In this document: positions 45,901 through 55,214 of the stretch, piece after piece | Numbering within the stretch: position 1 is the stretch's first letter | Layout: each line of letters starts with the position of its first letter | Assembly: GCF_000379125.1 (NCBI RefSeq) | Contig: NZ_KB900626.1 | Span: forward strand, 2,924,667-2,988,666 | Origin: Methylosinus sp. LW4 | GTDB lineage: Bacteria > Pseudomonadota > Alphaproteobacteria > Rhizobiales > Beijerinckiaceae | DNA length: 64,000 nucleotides | Direction: 5' to 3' | The notes under the pieces: model-generated | The model's database searches: none | Seen by the model: the letters and a program-made list of their open reading frames with translations, nothing else | Told to the model about the DNA's origin: nothing | Program-made: the position numbers and the translations under genes

Positions 45901-46095
45901 ATGGGCGAGATCGTCAATCTGCGACGCGCCCGCAAGGTCAGGGACAAGCGAGCCAAAGAGGCGGAGGCGGACGCCAATCGCATCGCCCATGGCCGCACCA
46001 AGGCCGAGTGGGAGATCGGCGAAGCGACCGCGCGTCTCGAGAAAGAAAAGCTCGACGCGCATCGGCTGGAAGAGTCGCGATCAGAGCCGGAGTGA
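45901..46095 (+). CDS. DUF4169 family small protein
   Basis: 64 residues, highly charged (MGEIVNLRRARKVRDKRAKEAEADANRIAHGRTKAEW), matching the DUF4169 family, which has the invariant start I-V-N-L-R-x-A-R-K and the GRTK block. Probably one long helix. It follows sspB by 6 bases, the usual order in Hyphomicrobiales. No function is known. Confidence 0.9.
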   Translation: MGEIVNLRRARKVRDKRAKEAEADANRIAHGRTKAEWEIGEATARLEKEKLDAHRLEESRSEPE

Positions 46096-46123
46096 CAAAA
46101 GCGAGCCTGAAAGGCTCGCTCCT

Positions 46124-47227
46124 TCAGGCGAACAGCCATTGCTTGAGCGAGAAGCCCGAACTCAGCGCTTTCCGATAATGCTCATAGAGCGCCAAATGGC
46201 CGGTCGCGGGCTTGGGCAGCTCGCTCTTCTTCAGCTTGCGGAAGAAGGGTCCGAGAATATCCTCGAAATTCTGCGTGGTGTAGCGCCCGCCATAGCGGTC
46301 GGAGACGCGCTCGGCGACATTTGCGAAGAGCAGGACCAGCGCCTTGAACAGCGCCGGATTGGCGATGTTCGCCTCCGCGCCATGATAGCGCAGCCCGTTG
46401 AGGCAGGCGCGCAGATAGGCGTTGAGCACCTGATAGACGTCCTGCGCCGAGGCGTCGACGAAAGCCCCGTCGATGGATTTCAGCGCGGCGTTGAAGGTCA
46501 CGCGCGAAATCTTGCCTTTGCGTCGCTCCGAAGGGCTCAGCAGGCCGGCGAGCACGCTCTTCTCGTCATTGGAGAAGAGGTCGAAGACATTGTGCAGCAG
46601 CGCCTCGGCCTCGGTCTCCGATTCGGAGAGGCGGCGAATGTCGAGCAGCAGCTCCGGCGGCACCGGACGCTGCTTGGTGTTGATGTCCATGAACAGCTGA
46701 CATTCCTGCGATCGCGTCAGCCGATTGTAGACGACGACCGGCACTTTCACGCTCTTGGCCGCCAGATTGAAGCCATAGACGCGATGCTGCCCGTCGATGA
46801 TGAGGAAGGAGCGCGGGTCCTTGCGGAAGGTCAGCTCGCCGCTCTTGCGGTCGAATTGCAGCTGCGCGCGCGGCTGCGCGGAGAGAATGATCGCGCTCGG
46901 CACGCTGCCGAAGCCGCTGTCGATATAATCGGCGATCTCGCGGGCGCGCTTTTTGTCGAGCAGGCGCTGAAAGCCGTCGATCGGATTGTCCAGGCGCGCC
47001 TCCACCGTGCAGGTGGCGGCGAGCAGATCGCTCGGCAGGACCAGAGTGTAGAAGCGATGCTTGCCCTGGGTGACGAGCAAGGCCGGGGCGTTGGCGAAGC
47101 CGGCGCCCGTCCGTCCCGGAGCATCCGACGCCTCGTCGCGCTCGCCGGGAAGCGCAGCTTCGAGCGCAGGCTCGACCTGGCTAGGCTCGGCATGATCGGA
47201 AGGCGGCGCGTCGATCGGATTTTCCAT
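46124..47227 (-). CDS. DGQHR domain protein, DndB-like, without a dnd cluster
   Basis: 367 residues. The family motif is IIDGQHRVYGF near residue 144, with NTKQRPVPPELLLDIRRL downstream (about 185-202), as in DndB/DGQHR proteins. The N-terminal 50 residues are low-complexity and acidic; the rest is a complete domain ending HLALYEHYRKALSSGF. DndB represses or modulates DNA phosphorothioation operons, but no dndACDE or other modification gene is present in the window, so this is an orphan member. It lies next to the tmRNA/sspB block, with no integrase seen. It probably has its own promoter between 47228 and 47356. Confidence 0.85.
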   Translation of the reverse strand: MENPIDAPPSDHAEPSQVEPALEAALPGERDEASDAPGRTGAGFANAPALLVTQGKHRFYTLVLPSDLLAATCTVEARLDNPIDGFQRLLDKKRAREIADYIDSGFGSVPSAIILSAQPRAQLQFDRKSGELTFRKDPRSFLIIDGQHRVYGFNLAAKSVKVPVVVYNRLTRSQECQLFMDINTKQRPVPPELLLDIRRLSESETEAEALLHNVFDLFSNDEKSVLAGLLSPSERRKGKISRVTFNAALKSIDGAFVDASAQDVYQVLNAYLRACLNGLRYHGAEANIANPALFKALVLLFANVAERVSDRYGGRYTTQNFEDILGPFFRKLKKSELPKPATGHLALYEHYRKALSSGFSLKQWLFA

Positions 47228-47356
47228 GTTCAGATCCTTCGGGAAAGCGCGCCGGAAGGGCCGGCGAATCGTCGCATTGAACCGAATCGAACACGTAACC
47301 GGCCGAATCCTAGCGGCGAGGCGGCAAAGAACAAGGCGAATCGCAATCGGGCCGAC

Positions 47357-47383
47357 AAAAAAACCGGCCCCTTTCGGAGCCGG
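47357..47383 (-). terminator. Rho-independent terminator of the outer-membrane protein gene
   Basis: On the minus strand, arms CCGGCTCC and GGGGCCGG around GAAA are followed by a run of seven T. It lies 29 bases after the stop codon at 47413. Confidence 0.88.
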
Positions 47384-47412
47384 CTTGTTTTTCTTTCAGC
47401 TTTGCGCGTCGC

Positions 47413-49122
47413 TCAATATTTGGCGAGCACGGGCTGCAGCAGACCGCCGCCGAAGCGATAGGTGACGCCTGCCGAGACGACGAGCGGGTTGATCGGCAGC
47501 GACACTTTGACCGGAACGAAGATCGGGCCGAGCACAGCCGCCCCCGGCACGAAAGCGACGGCCGTCGCGTGAACCATCGGATGAATGCCGATGTATTTGA
47601 CGTCGACGTTCACGCCCCAATGCTCGTTGAACATATAGTCGAAGCCGGCCTGGCCGACGACGCCCCAAGAGGGAGCGACAGTCGCCCATTGGAAGGTGGC
47701 GAGCGCTCCGGGCAGGCCGAGACCGGCCAGCGCCGAGCCCGCCGCGAAGGGAATGCCCCAGACATCGTTGTTGACGCGCGTGCCCCAGAAGGCCGTGAAA
47801 TTCGCGCCGACGCCGAGATAGGGCTGGAACTGGCCGAAATTGGTGAAGTGATACTGCGCCATCAGGGACGGCGGGAACACCCAGGCGCGCGCGAAGTCGC
47901 TGGCGATGGTGCCCGTGCCCTGAATGTGATGCGGCGCGACGCAGCAGATCGCCTCGATCGCCCAGTTCTTGGTCAGGTAATAGGCCACGTCGAGCATGGG
48001 AACGATCGACGTCGAGGTGTTGGTGCTGGCGCCGGCGATCACGCCATTCGCGCCGGTGAGGCCCGAGAGGCGGCCGATGGAGCCGAGCGCCGGATGGCCG
48101 ATGCCCTGATCATAGACAGTGCCATGTCCGTCCAGCGGAATCACGCTGCCGACCTTCAGGCGAACCTGGAAGGGCTGATAGCTGTCGACGAAGGCCGGCG
48201 GCGGCGGCTCCTTGAGCGACGACAGACCGTCGGAACGCGAGACGAGGCCCGGCGCGAAGGGGTCGAAGTGCCAGTTGAGGCCGACGCGGACATTGTGGAA
48301 GCGGGTCGGCGAATTCTGCGTCGCGGCGAAGACGGGCGTCGTCGCGCCGAGGATCGCCGCCGTGCCGCCGTTCAGAGAGACGGAATTGGCGTTGGTCGAG
48401 CCAAGATCGACATAGAGATATTCGGCCTTGATCGACCAGTTCGCGATCGGCGACCACTCGACGCCGCCGCCCGCCGTCCAGCCGGTGCGCGTGTCGTCGG
48501 AATAGCCATGGCCGAGGGCGGCTCCGGCGAAGCCGGCGCCCGCGGCGGCGAAATTATCCGCAAAGCCGACATTGTGGATCACTTGGCCATAGGCGAAGCC
48601 GCCCGTGCCATAGATCATCAGATTGGGAATGGACGGAAGCACGAAGCCGACGCGGCCGCGCACAGTGCCGAACCAGTCGACCGCCTTGGTCGAATCGGCG
48701 CTCTGCAGATGCGCGCCATTTCCGTCGAAGACGCCGACCGCCGATTTGGCCTTGCTCTCCGCGTCGGAGGCCTGAATGTCGGCCTCGAGGCCGAGAACCA
48801 GCCAGGGGTTGACCTGATGATTATAGCCGACCTGTCCGCCGCCGACGACGCCGTGCAGATCCTGCGAGGCGCCCCAGGCGGAGCCCGCGGGAAGCGCTCC
48901 GAGAGCGCCCGGCGTCAGATAACCGAGACCACCGGTCTCCCGGCTGGAATCGCCGAAGCCATAGCCGATGTTGATACCGCCGTAGAGGCCGGTCCAGCTG
49001 AAAGCCGGAGGAGGCGGCGGCAGCGGCGCGCTCTTCAACGAAGGAAGATCGGCCGCCTGAACCGTAGCGCTCGCTGCGGTCAACACGGATGCGGCGAGCG
49101 CGCCGCGCAAAACACTTCTCAT
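47413..49122 (-). CDS. Fused outer-membrane protein: Omp25/31-like barrel plus OmpW-like barrel
   Basis: 569 residues from the ATG at 49122, behind GGGGGAG. A signal peptide spans about 1-23 (RSVLRGALAASVLTAASATVQA). Residues about 24-295 are an eight-strand Omp25/31-type porin-like barrel (SWTGLYGGINIGYGFGDSS, PWLVLGLEADIQ, WFGTVRGRVGFVLPS, WSIKAEYLYVDLGS, VRVGLNWHF). Residues about 325-569 are an OmpW-type barrel (FQVRLKVGSVIPL, IVPMLDVAYYLTKNWAIEAI, GQFQPYLGVGANFTAFWG, WGVNVDVKYIGI, VSAGVTYRFGGG). A Pro-rich stretch SLKSAPLPPPPPAF precedes the first barrel and SLKEPPPPAF precedes the second, so two separate genes probably fused. Each half is a full barrel. A perfect FNR/FixK site lies 97 bases upstream. 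The single uninterrupted frame argues against an assembly artefact. Confidence 0.88.
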   Translation of the reverse strand: MRSVLRGALAASVLTAASATVQAADLPSLKSAPLPPPPPAFSWTGLYGGINIGYGFGDSSRETGGLGYLTPGALGALPAGSAWGASQDLHGVVGGGQVGYNHQVNPWLVLGLEADIQASDAESKAKSAVGVFDGNGAHLQSADSTKAVDWFGTVRGRVGFVLPSIPNLMIYGTGGFAYGQVIHNVGFADNFAAAGAGFAGAALGHGYSDDTRTGWTAGGGVEWSPIANWSIKAEYLYVDLGSTNANSVSLNGGTAAILGATTPVFAATQNSPTRFHNVRVGLNWHFDPFAPGLVSRSDGLSSLKEPPPPAFVDSYQPFQVRLKVGSVIPLDGHGTVYDQGIGHPALGSIGRLSGLTGANGVIAGASTNTSTSIVPMLDVAYYLTKNWAIEAICCVAPHHIQGTGTIASDFARAWVFPPSLMAQYHFTNFGQFQPYLGVGANFTAFWGTRVNNDVWGIPFAAGSALAGLGLPGALATFQWATVAPSWGVVGQAGFDYMFNEHWGVNVDVKYIGIHPMVHATAVAFVPGAAVLGPIFVPVKVSLPINPLVVSAGVTYRFGGGLLQPVLAKY

Positions 49123-49486
49123 CAGGCTCCCCCGTCGATTGCTCTTGAGGACGGCGCGCAAGGCGCCTGTCCGAGTCGGCGATCAAATTGCTCCGATTTT
49201 CGACGGGAAGACTTGATCTAGATCAAAGAGCGCCTCGTCTCATAATTCTTTCTCTCCGGCTGTGACTCTTTGGCAACAGCCCGCGACAGTTGCCATTGCG
49301 CGGCGATCCTATTAATCGGAGGGCGAAGCGCCGGATTTTGCGGCCTTTCTGGGGCGAAGCGGCAGAATCGCGGCAGATTCGCCGGCGCCGCCCGCTCTGA
49401 AAGCTCGGTCGCGGCTGCGACAATTCGACTTACCCGAAACATGAGCCGAAATCCGCGGCGAGGCCGCGTCCGGCGGGGGAGACACA
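49123..49486. other. 364-base divergent promoter region between the OMP and purL genes
   Basis: It holds the FNR/FixK-like palindrome at 49213-49226 and should hold the promoters of both genes. A GGGGGAGACACA site lies at its right end before the purL ATG. No gene or repeat is visible. Confidence 0.6.
49213..49226 (-). promoter_or_regulatory. FNR/FixK-type binding site
   Basis: TTGATCTAGATCAA is a perfect palindrome and an exact match to the FNR/FixK consensus TTGAT-N4-ATCAA. It is centred 97 bases upstream of the OMP start codon; transcription about 41.5 bases further on would start near 49178. OmpW in E. coli is under FNR control, which fits. Confidence 0.72.
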
Positions 49487-51691
49487 ATGCTCGAAGCGGC
49501 CTTGGCGCATGGGCTGAAGCAAGACGAATATGAGCGCATTGTCGCGCTGATCGGCCGCGCGCCGAGCCTCACAGAGCTCGGAATCTTCTCGGCCATGTGG
49601 AACGAGCATTGTTCCTACAAGTCTTCGCGCATTCATCTGCGCAAGCTGCCGACCAAAGCGCCCTGGGTCATCAAGGGGCCGGGCGAGAACGCCGGCGTCA
49701 TCGACATCGGCGGGGGCGACGCCTGCGTCTTCAAGATGGAGAGCCACAACCACCCGTCCTTCATCGAGCCTTATCAAGGCGCGGCGACGGGCGTCGGCGG
49801 CATTCTGCGCGACGTCTTCACAATGGGCGCGCGGCCGATCGCTTGTCTCAATCTTCTGCGCTTCGGCCAGACGGCTCACCCCAAGACCAGGCGGCTCGTC
49901 GCCGGCGTGGTCGCCGGGGTCGGCGGCTATGGCAATTCCTTCGGCGTGCCGACAGTGGGCGGCTCGACGGAATTCGACCAATCCTATGACGGCAATATTC
50001 TCGTCAACGCCATGGCGGTCGGCCTCGCCCGCACGGATTCGATCTTCTATTCGGCGGCGGCGGGCGTCGGCAATCCGATCGTCTATCTCGGCTCCAAGAC
50101 CGGCCGCGACGGCATTCACGGCGCCAGCATGGCCTCCGCCTCCTTCGAGGCCGACGCCGAGGAGAAGCGCCCGACCGTGCAGGTCGGCGACCCCTTCTCG
50201 GAGAAGCTGCTGCTCGAGGCCTGTCTCGAGCTGATGGCCTCGGGCGCCGTCATCGCCATCCAGGACATGGGCGCGGCCGGCCTCACCTCCTCCGCCGTGG
50301 AAATGGGCGCCAAGGGCAATCTCGGCATTGAGCTCGATCTCGACGCCCTGCCCTGCCGCGAAGAAGGCATGACCGCCTATGAGATGATGCTGTCAGAGAG
50401 CCAGGAGCGCATGCTCATGGTGCTGAAGCCCGAGCAGGAGAAAGAGGCCGAAGCCATTTTCGTGAAATGGGGGCTCGATTTCGCGATCATCGGCAAGACC
50501 ACCGACAATCTACGTTTCGTGGTCAAGCACAGGGGCGTCGTCGAGGCCGATCTGCCGATCAAGGAGCTCGGCGACGAGGCGCCGGTCTATGACCGTCCCC
50601 ATGTCCCGACGCCGAAGCCGCCGGTTCTCGACCCCGCGACCATCGCGCCGCTCGGCTCCAATGCGCGCGCGCTGCTGGCCCTGCTGGCGACGCCGGACCT
50701 CTGCTCCAAGCGCTGGGTGTGGGAGCAATATGACCATCTCATTCTCGGCAATACAGTGCGCGCGCCGGGCGGCGACGCCGCCGTTGTGCGCGTCCGCGAC
50801 GGGCGCAAGGGGCTGGTGCTGACCACCGATGTGACGGCGCGCTATTGCGCCGCCGATCCGGCCGAGGGCGGCCGCCAAGCCGTCGCGGAGGCCTGGCGCA
50901 ATATTTCCGCGCGCGGCGGCCAGCCTCTGGCGCTCACCGACAATCTCAATTTCGGCAATCCCGAAAAGCCCGAGATCATGGGCCAGTTCGTCGGCTGCCT
51001 GAAAGGCATCGGCGAGGCGGCGCGGGCGCTCGACTTCCCGATCGTCTCCGGCAATGTCTCGCTCTACAATGAGACGCAGGGGACAGGCATTCTGCCGACC
51101 CCAGCGATCGGCGGCGTCGGCGTGATTTCGGATGTCGCGCTCGCCTCCACCATCGCTCTGCCCGCGGGCGGCAAGACCATTCTGCTCATCGGCGAGACCA
51201 AAGGCTGGCTCGGCCAGTCGCTCTATCTGCGCGATCTCGCCGGTCGCCGCGACGGCGCGCCGCCGCCGGTCGATCTCGAGGCCGAGAAGCGCAATGGCGA
51301 TTTCGTGCGCGCGCTCGTGCTCGAGCAGCGGGCGCTCGCCGTCCATGATCTCTCGGACGGCGGCCTCGCCGTGGCGCTCGCCGAAATGGCGATCGCCGGC
51401 GGCGTCGGCGCGACCATAGACCGCCTGCCGAAAGGCCCGGCCCACGCCATTCTCTTTGGCGAGGATCAGGCGCGCTATCTGGTCGTGGCCGAGCCGGCGG
51501 AAGCGGCGGCGATCGAAGCGGATGCGAAGGCCGCGGGCGTGGCGGTTCTCGCTCTCGGCGCGACCGGCGGAAACGAGTTGCATCTGCCCGGCGAGGCGCC
51601 GATATTGCTTTGCGACGTGCAACATGCGCAGCAGGCGCCGTTGCCGGCCTATATGGCCGGGGACGACAGCGTCTTCGCTCTAGGCTTTTAG
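49487..51691 (+). CDS. purL: Phosphoribosylformylglycinamidine synthase subunit PurL
   Basis: 734 residues. The protein opens [40 protein letters not shown], the typical small-type PurL start with the conserved ExHCSYKSS block. Later marks are [34 protein letters not shown] (about residue 165) and the C-terminal [11 protein letters not shown]. It makes FGAM in purine synthesis together with PurS and PurQ, which are not in the window. The ATG at 49487 follows GGGGGAG. It is the first of the purL-bolA-grxD group. Confidence 0.97.
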   Translation: MLEAALAHGLKQDEYERIVALIGRAPSLTELGIFSAMWNEHCSYKSSRIHLRKLPTKAPWVIKGPGENAGVIDIGGGDACVFKMESHNHPSFIEPYQGAATGVGGILRDVFTMGARPIACLNLLRFGQTAHPKTRRLVAGVVAGVGGYGNSFGVPTVGGSTEFDQSYDGNILVNAMAVGLARTDSIFYSAAAGVGNPIVYLGSKTGRDGIHGASMASASFEADAEEKRPTVQVGDPFSEKLLLEACLELMASGAVIAIQDMGAAGLTSSAVEMGAKGNLGIELDLDALPCREEGMTAYEMMLSESQERMLMVLKPEQEKEAEAIFVKWGLDFAIIGKTTDNLRFVVKHRGVVEADLPIKELGDEAPVYDRPHVPTPKPPVLDPATIAPLGSNARALLALLATPDLCSKRWVWEQYDHLILGNTVRAPGGDAAVVRVRDGRKGLVLTTDVTARYCAADPAEGGRQAVAEAWRNISARGGQPLALTDNLNFGNPEKPEIMGQFVGCLKGIGEAARALDFPIVSGNVSLYNETQGTGILPTPAIGGVGVISDVALASTIALPAGGKTILLIGETKGWLGQSLYLRDLAGRRDGAPPPVDLEAEKRNGDFVRALVLEQRALAVHDLSDGGLAVALAEMAIAGGVGATIDRLPKGPAHAILFGEDQARYLVVAEPAEAAAIEADAKAAGVAVLALGATGGNELHLPGEAPILLCDVQHAQQAPLPAYMAGDDSVFALGF

Positions 51692-51705
51692 GAGGTCGAA
51701 GCGCA

Positions 51706-51936
51706 ATGGCGATGGAAAGAAGTGAAATCGAGCGTCTCATCAAGGTGGCCATACCGGACGCCGTGATCGAGATCACCGCGCTCGCCGACGACGGCGATCA
51801 TTGGGCCGCCTCGGTGAAGTCGGAGTCCTTCCGCGGCAAGAGCCGCGTGCAGCAGCATCAGATGGTCAACAAGGCTTTCGGCGAGCGCCTCGGCGGCGAG
51901 CTGCATGCTCTGGCGCTGACCACGATCGCGCTCTAA
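51706..51936 (+). CDS. BolA-family protein
   Basis: 76 residues from the ATG at 51706, behind GGAGGTCGAAGCGCA. The BolA fold is shown by IERLIKVAIPDAVIEITALADDGDHWAASVKSESFRGKSRVQQHQMV, and the C-terminal His-containing helix (GELHALALTTIAL). The short form without the N-terminal extension pairs with monothiol glutaredoxin, encoded immediately downstream. Together they handle iron-sulfur clusters and iron signals. A hairpin (51951-51969) follows the stop codon. Confidence 0.93.
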   Translation: MAMERSEIERLIKVAIPDAVIEITALADDGDHWAASVKSESFRGKSRVQQHQMVNKAFGERLGGELHALALTTIAL

Positions 51937-51950
51937 GAATCGTTTCCACG

Positions 51951-51969
51951 CCCGGCGGCGCTCGCCGGG
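51951..51969 (+). terminator. Small hairpin between bolA and grxD
   Basis: CCCGGCG / CGCCGGG with a five-base loop, 14 bases after the bolA stop codon. No T-run follows, so it may only weaken or stabilise the transcript. Confidence 0.45.
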
Positions 51970-52014
51970 CCGCCTGCAACGGAACCTTGAATTCCGCTAG
52001 ACGAGGTAATCCCC

Positions 52015-52359
52015 ATGTCCGACTCCACCACTACCGCGATCAAGAACGAGATCGACAGCGCCGACGTCGTGCTGTTCATGAAGGGCACGCCCGCCGCGCC
52101 GCAGTGCGGCTTCTCCATGCAGGTCTGCCAGATTCTCGGCCATGTCGGCGTTCCCTTCAAGAGCGTCAATGTGCTGGCCGATCCCTTCATTCGCGACGGC
52201 ATCAAGGCCTATTCGCAATGGCCGACCATTCCCCAGCTCTATGTGAAGGGCGAGTTCATCGGCGGCTGCGACATCACCCGCGAGATGTTCCAGTCCGGCG
52301 AGCTGGTGGCGCTCTTCGACAAGGAAGGCATTCCGCATGCGCAGACCGCCAAGGCCTGA
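52015..52359 (+). CDS. grxD: Monothiol glutaredoxin Grx4 family
   Basis: 114 residues. The active site is CGFS in PAAPQCGFSMQVCQILG (about residue 32), and the glutathione-binding WPTIPQLYVKGEFIGGCDI block follows. Such proteins bind a [2Fe-2S] cluster with BolA and deliver it. Start ATG at 52015 is behind GACGAGGTAATCCCC. It follows bolA by 78 bases and ends before a palindromic element. Confidence 0.96.
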   Translation: MSDSTTTAIKNEIDSADVVLFMKGTPAAPQCGFSMQVCQILGHVGVPFKSVNVLADPFIRDGIKAYSQWPTIPQLYVKGEFIGGCDITREMFQSGELVALFDKEGIPHAQTAKA

Positions 52360-52371
52360 CGGGCGCGATTC

Positions 52372-52531
52372 CCTTCTCCCGTTTACGGGAGAAGGTGGCC
52401 CTCGCGTTAGCGAGGGTCGGATGAGGGTCCGGGACGCCCGCCGGGCTCTCATTTCGAAGCAGCGCTAATTCGGTCGGACCCTCATCCGACCCGGCTGCGC
52501 CGGGCCACCTTCTCCCACAAGTGGGAGAAGG
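52372..52531 (+). repeat. 160-base palindromic element (two inverted 57-base halves)
   Basis: The left half (52372-52430) and the reverse complement of the right half (52476-52531) share CCTTCTCCC, GGGAGAAGGTGGCCC and GTCGGATGAGGGTCC in the same order. Each half holds its own small hairpins. It fills the gap between the convergent grxD and NUDIX genes. Confidence 0.8.
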
Positions 52532-52539
52532 AAAAAGTC

Positions 52540-53112
52540 CTAACCGCCGATCTTGACGCCTTTCGTCTGCGCCAAGGCGATGGCCAGCAGCGCGACGTGT
52601 TGGCTGTTGATGATTTCCCCGCCGAGCGCCAGCTCCAGCGCCTCGCGCCAGGGAATGCGCTCGACACAAATATCCTCGCCGCTGTCGAGCTTCAGAGGCG
52701 CCACCTCTTTCGCGCCCTCGCCATAGAGGACGTGAATCCAATTGGCGTGGCTCGCCGGATTGGGCGACAGACGCGCCAAATGTCGCAATGATGGCGCGGC
52801 GTGTCCGGTTTCTTCCAGCAGCTCGCGCGCGCCGGCGGCGACGGGATCGCTCTCATGCGGGTCCAGCTTGCCGCCCGGCAGCTCCAGCGACGCCACGCCG
52901 GCGCCATGGCGATATTGGCGCACCATGAGCAGACGGTCCTCGTCGTCCAGAGCGACGACATGGACCCAATCTTCATATTCCAACACATAATAGGGATCGA
53001 GCTGCGCGCCACGCCGCGTAACGCAATGGTCTGCGCGCAGATTGATCCAACGGTCGCGAACGAGCGTCCGCGAGGAGCGGACCTCCCAAGGCCGCAATAT
53101 GTCGTCGCTCAA
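52540..53112 (-). CDS. NUDIX hydrolase, ADP-ribose pyrophosphatase-like
   Basis: 190 residues. The Nudix box starts at GGKLDPHESDPVAAGARELL and ends EETG, with GxxxxxE and REUxEE residues present. The VLEYEDWVHVVALDDEDRLLMVRQYRHG block and the NPASHANWIHVLYGEG region are like ADP-ribose pyrophosphatase-type members. The exact substrate is not certain. It follows tlpA by 10 bases, so the two are probably co-transcribed. Confidence 0.88.
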   Translation of the reverse strand: MSDDILRPWEVRSSRTLVRDRWINLRADHCVTRRGAQLDPYYVLEYEDWVHVVALDDEDRLLMVRQYRHGAGVASLELPGGKLDPHESDPVAAGARELLEETGHAAPSLRHLARLSPNPASHANWIHVLYGEGAKEVAPLKLDSGEDICVERIPWREALELALGGEIINSQHVALLAIALAQTKGVKIGG

Positions 53113-53122
53113 AGCGTCATCC

Positions 53123-53797
53123 TCAGGGCATCGGCCGCGAGGACAGCTCCGCCGTGCGCGTCACCAGAGAGCGGCCCTCTTCCGAATCCCAATTGGCCGG
53201 CCCCTGCATCAGACCGATCTGGCAACCGGAGCCGTCGATCAAAAAGGTCGTCGGCAGGCCCAGCGCCTGGCCGCTCTGGCGCAGCTGGAAGAAGATTTCC
53301 GCCTTGGGATCGGCGTAATAGGCGAGGTTCTTCGCGCCGATCTCGCCGAGAAACGCCTTCGGCCGCTCGAGCCGGGACGTGTCGACGTTGATCGTCACCA
53401 CCTCGAACTTGTCCGAGCCGGCCGCCGCCTGCAGCCGATCGAGCGCGGCCATCTCGCCGCGGCAGGGCACGCACCATGTCGCCCAGAGGTTGAGCAGAAC
53501 CGTCTTGCCCTTGAAATCCTCGAGCTTGCGCGGCTGGCCGTCCGGCCCGGTAAAGGTCACTTCCGGCATGGGCTCCGGCTCATTGGCGATGGCCATGGCC
53601 GCCACCTCGCCCTTGGCGAGCGCCGACACGCGCTGCGAGGTGTCGCGGGAGGCGGCGCAGGCCTGACTTACCGCGCTCGTCTTGCCGCTGCCGCCGCCAT
53701 TCACGTATAGAACGCCGGCGATAGCGGCGACGGCGAGAGTCGCGCCCGCGATTTTCGGCAGATTGCCTCGGCTGGAGCTTTCCATCTGGTCGGTCAT
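53123..53797 (-). CDS. tlpA: Thiol:disulfide interchange protein TlpA
   Basis: 224 residues. One membrane helix at about 15-33 ([20 protein letters not shown]) anchors a periplasmic thioredoxin domain with the active site WCVPC (about residue 109) in [19 protein letters not shown], and [15 protein letters not shown] with the cis-Pro. A Cys in CAASR near 47 and one in SGCQIG are further conserved TlpA cysteines. TlpA reduces copper-chaperone/cytochrome oxidase maturation partners in Bradyrhizobium. Its start lies 23 bases from the divergent argH ATG, so their promoters must reach into the coding sequences. Confidence 0.93.
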   Translation of the reverse strand: MTDQMESSSRGNLPKIAGATLAVAAIAGVLYVNGGGSGKTSAVSQACAASRDTSQRVSALAKGEVAAMAIANEPEPMPEVTFTGPDGQPRKLEDFKGKTVLLNLWATWCVPCRGEMAALDRLQAAAGSDKFEVVTINVDTSRLERPKAFLGEIGAKNLAYYADPKAEIFFQLRQSGQALGLPTTFLIDGSGCQIGLMQGPANWDSEEGRSLVTRTAELSSRPMP

Positions 53798-53820
53798 CGA
53801 TCCCTGTTCCGCGAGGAGTT

Positions 53821-55206
53821 ATGACGAGCAAAATATGGGGGGGCCGCTTTCAGAGCGCAACCGACGCGATCCTGGAGGCGATCAACGTCTCCATCGATTT
53901 CGACAAGCGCCTCGGCCCACAAGATGTGCGGGGCTCCCTCGCTCATGTCGCCATGCTGGCCGAGACCGGCATAATCTCGGCCGAGGACGCCGCCGCCATC
54001 ACCCGTGGTCTAGAACAAATCCGCGGCGAAATCGAGGAGGAACGCTTCACCTTCTCGCGGGCGCTCGAGGACATTCATATGAATGTCGAGTCCCGCCTCG
54101 CCGAGCTCATCGGCCCGGCGGCCGGGCGGCTGCATACGGCGCGTTCGCGCAACGATCAGGTGGCGACCGATTTCCGCCTCTATGTGCGCGACGCGATCGA
54201 CGACATAGACGCGCAATTGGCGGACCTTCAGCTCGCCCTCGCCGAAAAGGCGCTGGAGGAGGCCGGCAGCGTCATGCCCGGCTTCACCCATCTGCAATCG
54301 GCCCAGCCCGTCACTTTCGGCCATCATCTGCTCGCTTATGTCGAAATGCTGGCGCGCGACCGCGGCCGCTTCGCCGACGCCCGCGCGCGGCTGAACGAAT
54401 CGCCGCTGGGCGCCGCGGCGCTCGCCGGCACCTCCTTCCCCATCGATCGCGAGAAGACGGCCAAGGCGCTCGGCTTCGCGCGGCCGACGGCGAATTCGCT
54501 GGACAGCGTCTCCGATCGCGACTTCGTATTGGAGACGCTTTCGGCGATGGCGATCTCGGCGATGCATCTCTCGCGTTTCGCGGAAGAGATCGTGCTGTGG
54601 ACGACCTCGCAATTCGCCTTTGTCGCGCTCTCCGACAAATTCACCACCGGCTCCTCCATCATGCCGCAGAAGCGCAATCCCGACGCCGCCGAGCTGGTGC
54701 GCGGCAAGACGGGACGCATCATCGGCGCGCTGCAGGCGATGCTCATCGTGATGAAGGGCCTGCCGCTCGCTTACTCCAAGGATATGCAGGAGGATAAGGA
54801 AGGCACATTCGACGCGCTCGACAATTTCGCGCTCTGCGTGGCGGCGATGGCCGGCATGATTCGCGACATGAGCGTCGATCGTCCGCGCATGCGCAAGGCG
54901 GCGGGCGCCGGCTACGCCACCGCCACCGATCTCGCCGATTGGCTGGTGCGCGCGCTGAATCTGCCCTTCCGCGAGGCGCATCATGTGACCGGCCGCATCG
55001 TCGGCATCGCCGCCGAGCGCAATCTCGGCCTCGAGAAGCTGCCGCTGGAGACGATGCAGGAGGTCGAGCCGCGCATCACCGAAGATGTGTTCAGCGTGCT
55101 CGGCGTCGAGAAATCGGTGAAGAGCCGCGTGAGCTACGGCGGCACGGCGCCCGAGAATGTGCGCAAGCAGGCGCGCCGCTGGCTGAAGCAATTGGCGAAG
55201 AAGTAG
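53821..55206 (+). CDS. argH: Argininosuccinate lyase
   Basis: 461 residues. The last step of arginine synthesis, splitting argininosuccinate into arginine and fumarate. Marks: [12 protein letters not shown] at the start, [19 protein letters not shown], the fumarase-family signature [16 protein letters not shown] (about residue 278) and the lid-region [17 protein letters not shown] segment near 220. A GAGGAGTT site precedes the ATG. It leads the argH-lptM-lysA group, separated from lptM by the repeat element 55215-55336. Confidence 0.97.
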   Translation: MTSKIWGGRFQSATDAILEAINVSIDFDKRLGPQDVRGSLAHVAMLAETGIISAEDAAAITRGLEQIRGEIEEERFTFSRALEDIHMNVESRLAELIGPAAGRLHTARSRNDQVATDFRLYVRDAIDDIDAQLADLQLALAEKALEEAGSVMPGFTHLQSAQPVTFGHHLLAYVEMLARDRGRFADARARLNESPLGAAALAGTSFPIDREKTAKALGFARPTANSLDSVSDRDFVLETLSAMAISAMHLSRFAEEIVLWTTSQFAFVALSDKFTTGSSIMPQKRNPDAAELVRGKTGRIIGALQAMLIVMKGLPLAYSKDMQEDKEGTFDALDNFALCVAAMAGMIRDMSVDRPRMRKAAGAGYATATDLADWLVRALNLPFREAHHVTGRIVGIAAERNLGLEKLPLETMQEVEPRITEDVFSVLGVEKSVKSRVSYGGTAPENVRKQARRWLKQLAKK

Positions 55207-55214
55207 AGGCGGCT

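Noticed and set aside
46124..47227. A complete phosphorothioation (dnd) system
   Set aside because: Only the DGQHR gene is present; none of dndA, dndC, dndD or dndE is visible in 64 kb.
45240..47400. Integrated element at the tmRNA gene with an attachment site
   Set aside because: No integrase gene and no repeated tmRNA end could be found in the flanking sequence.
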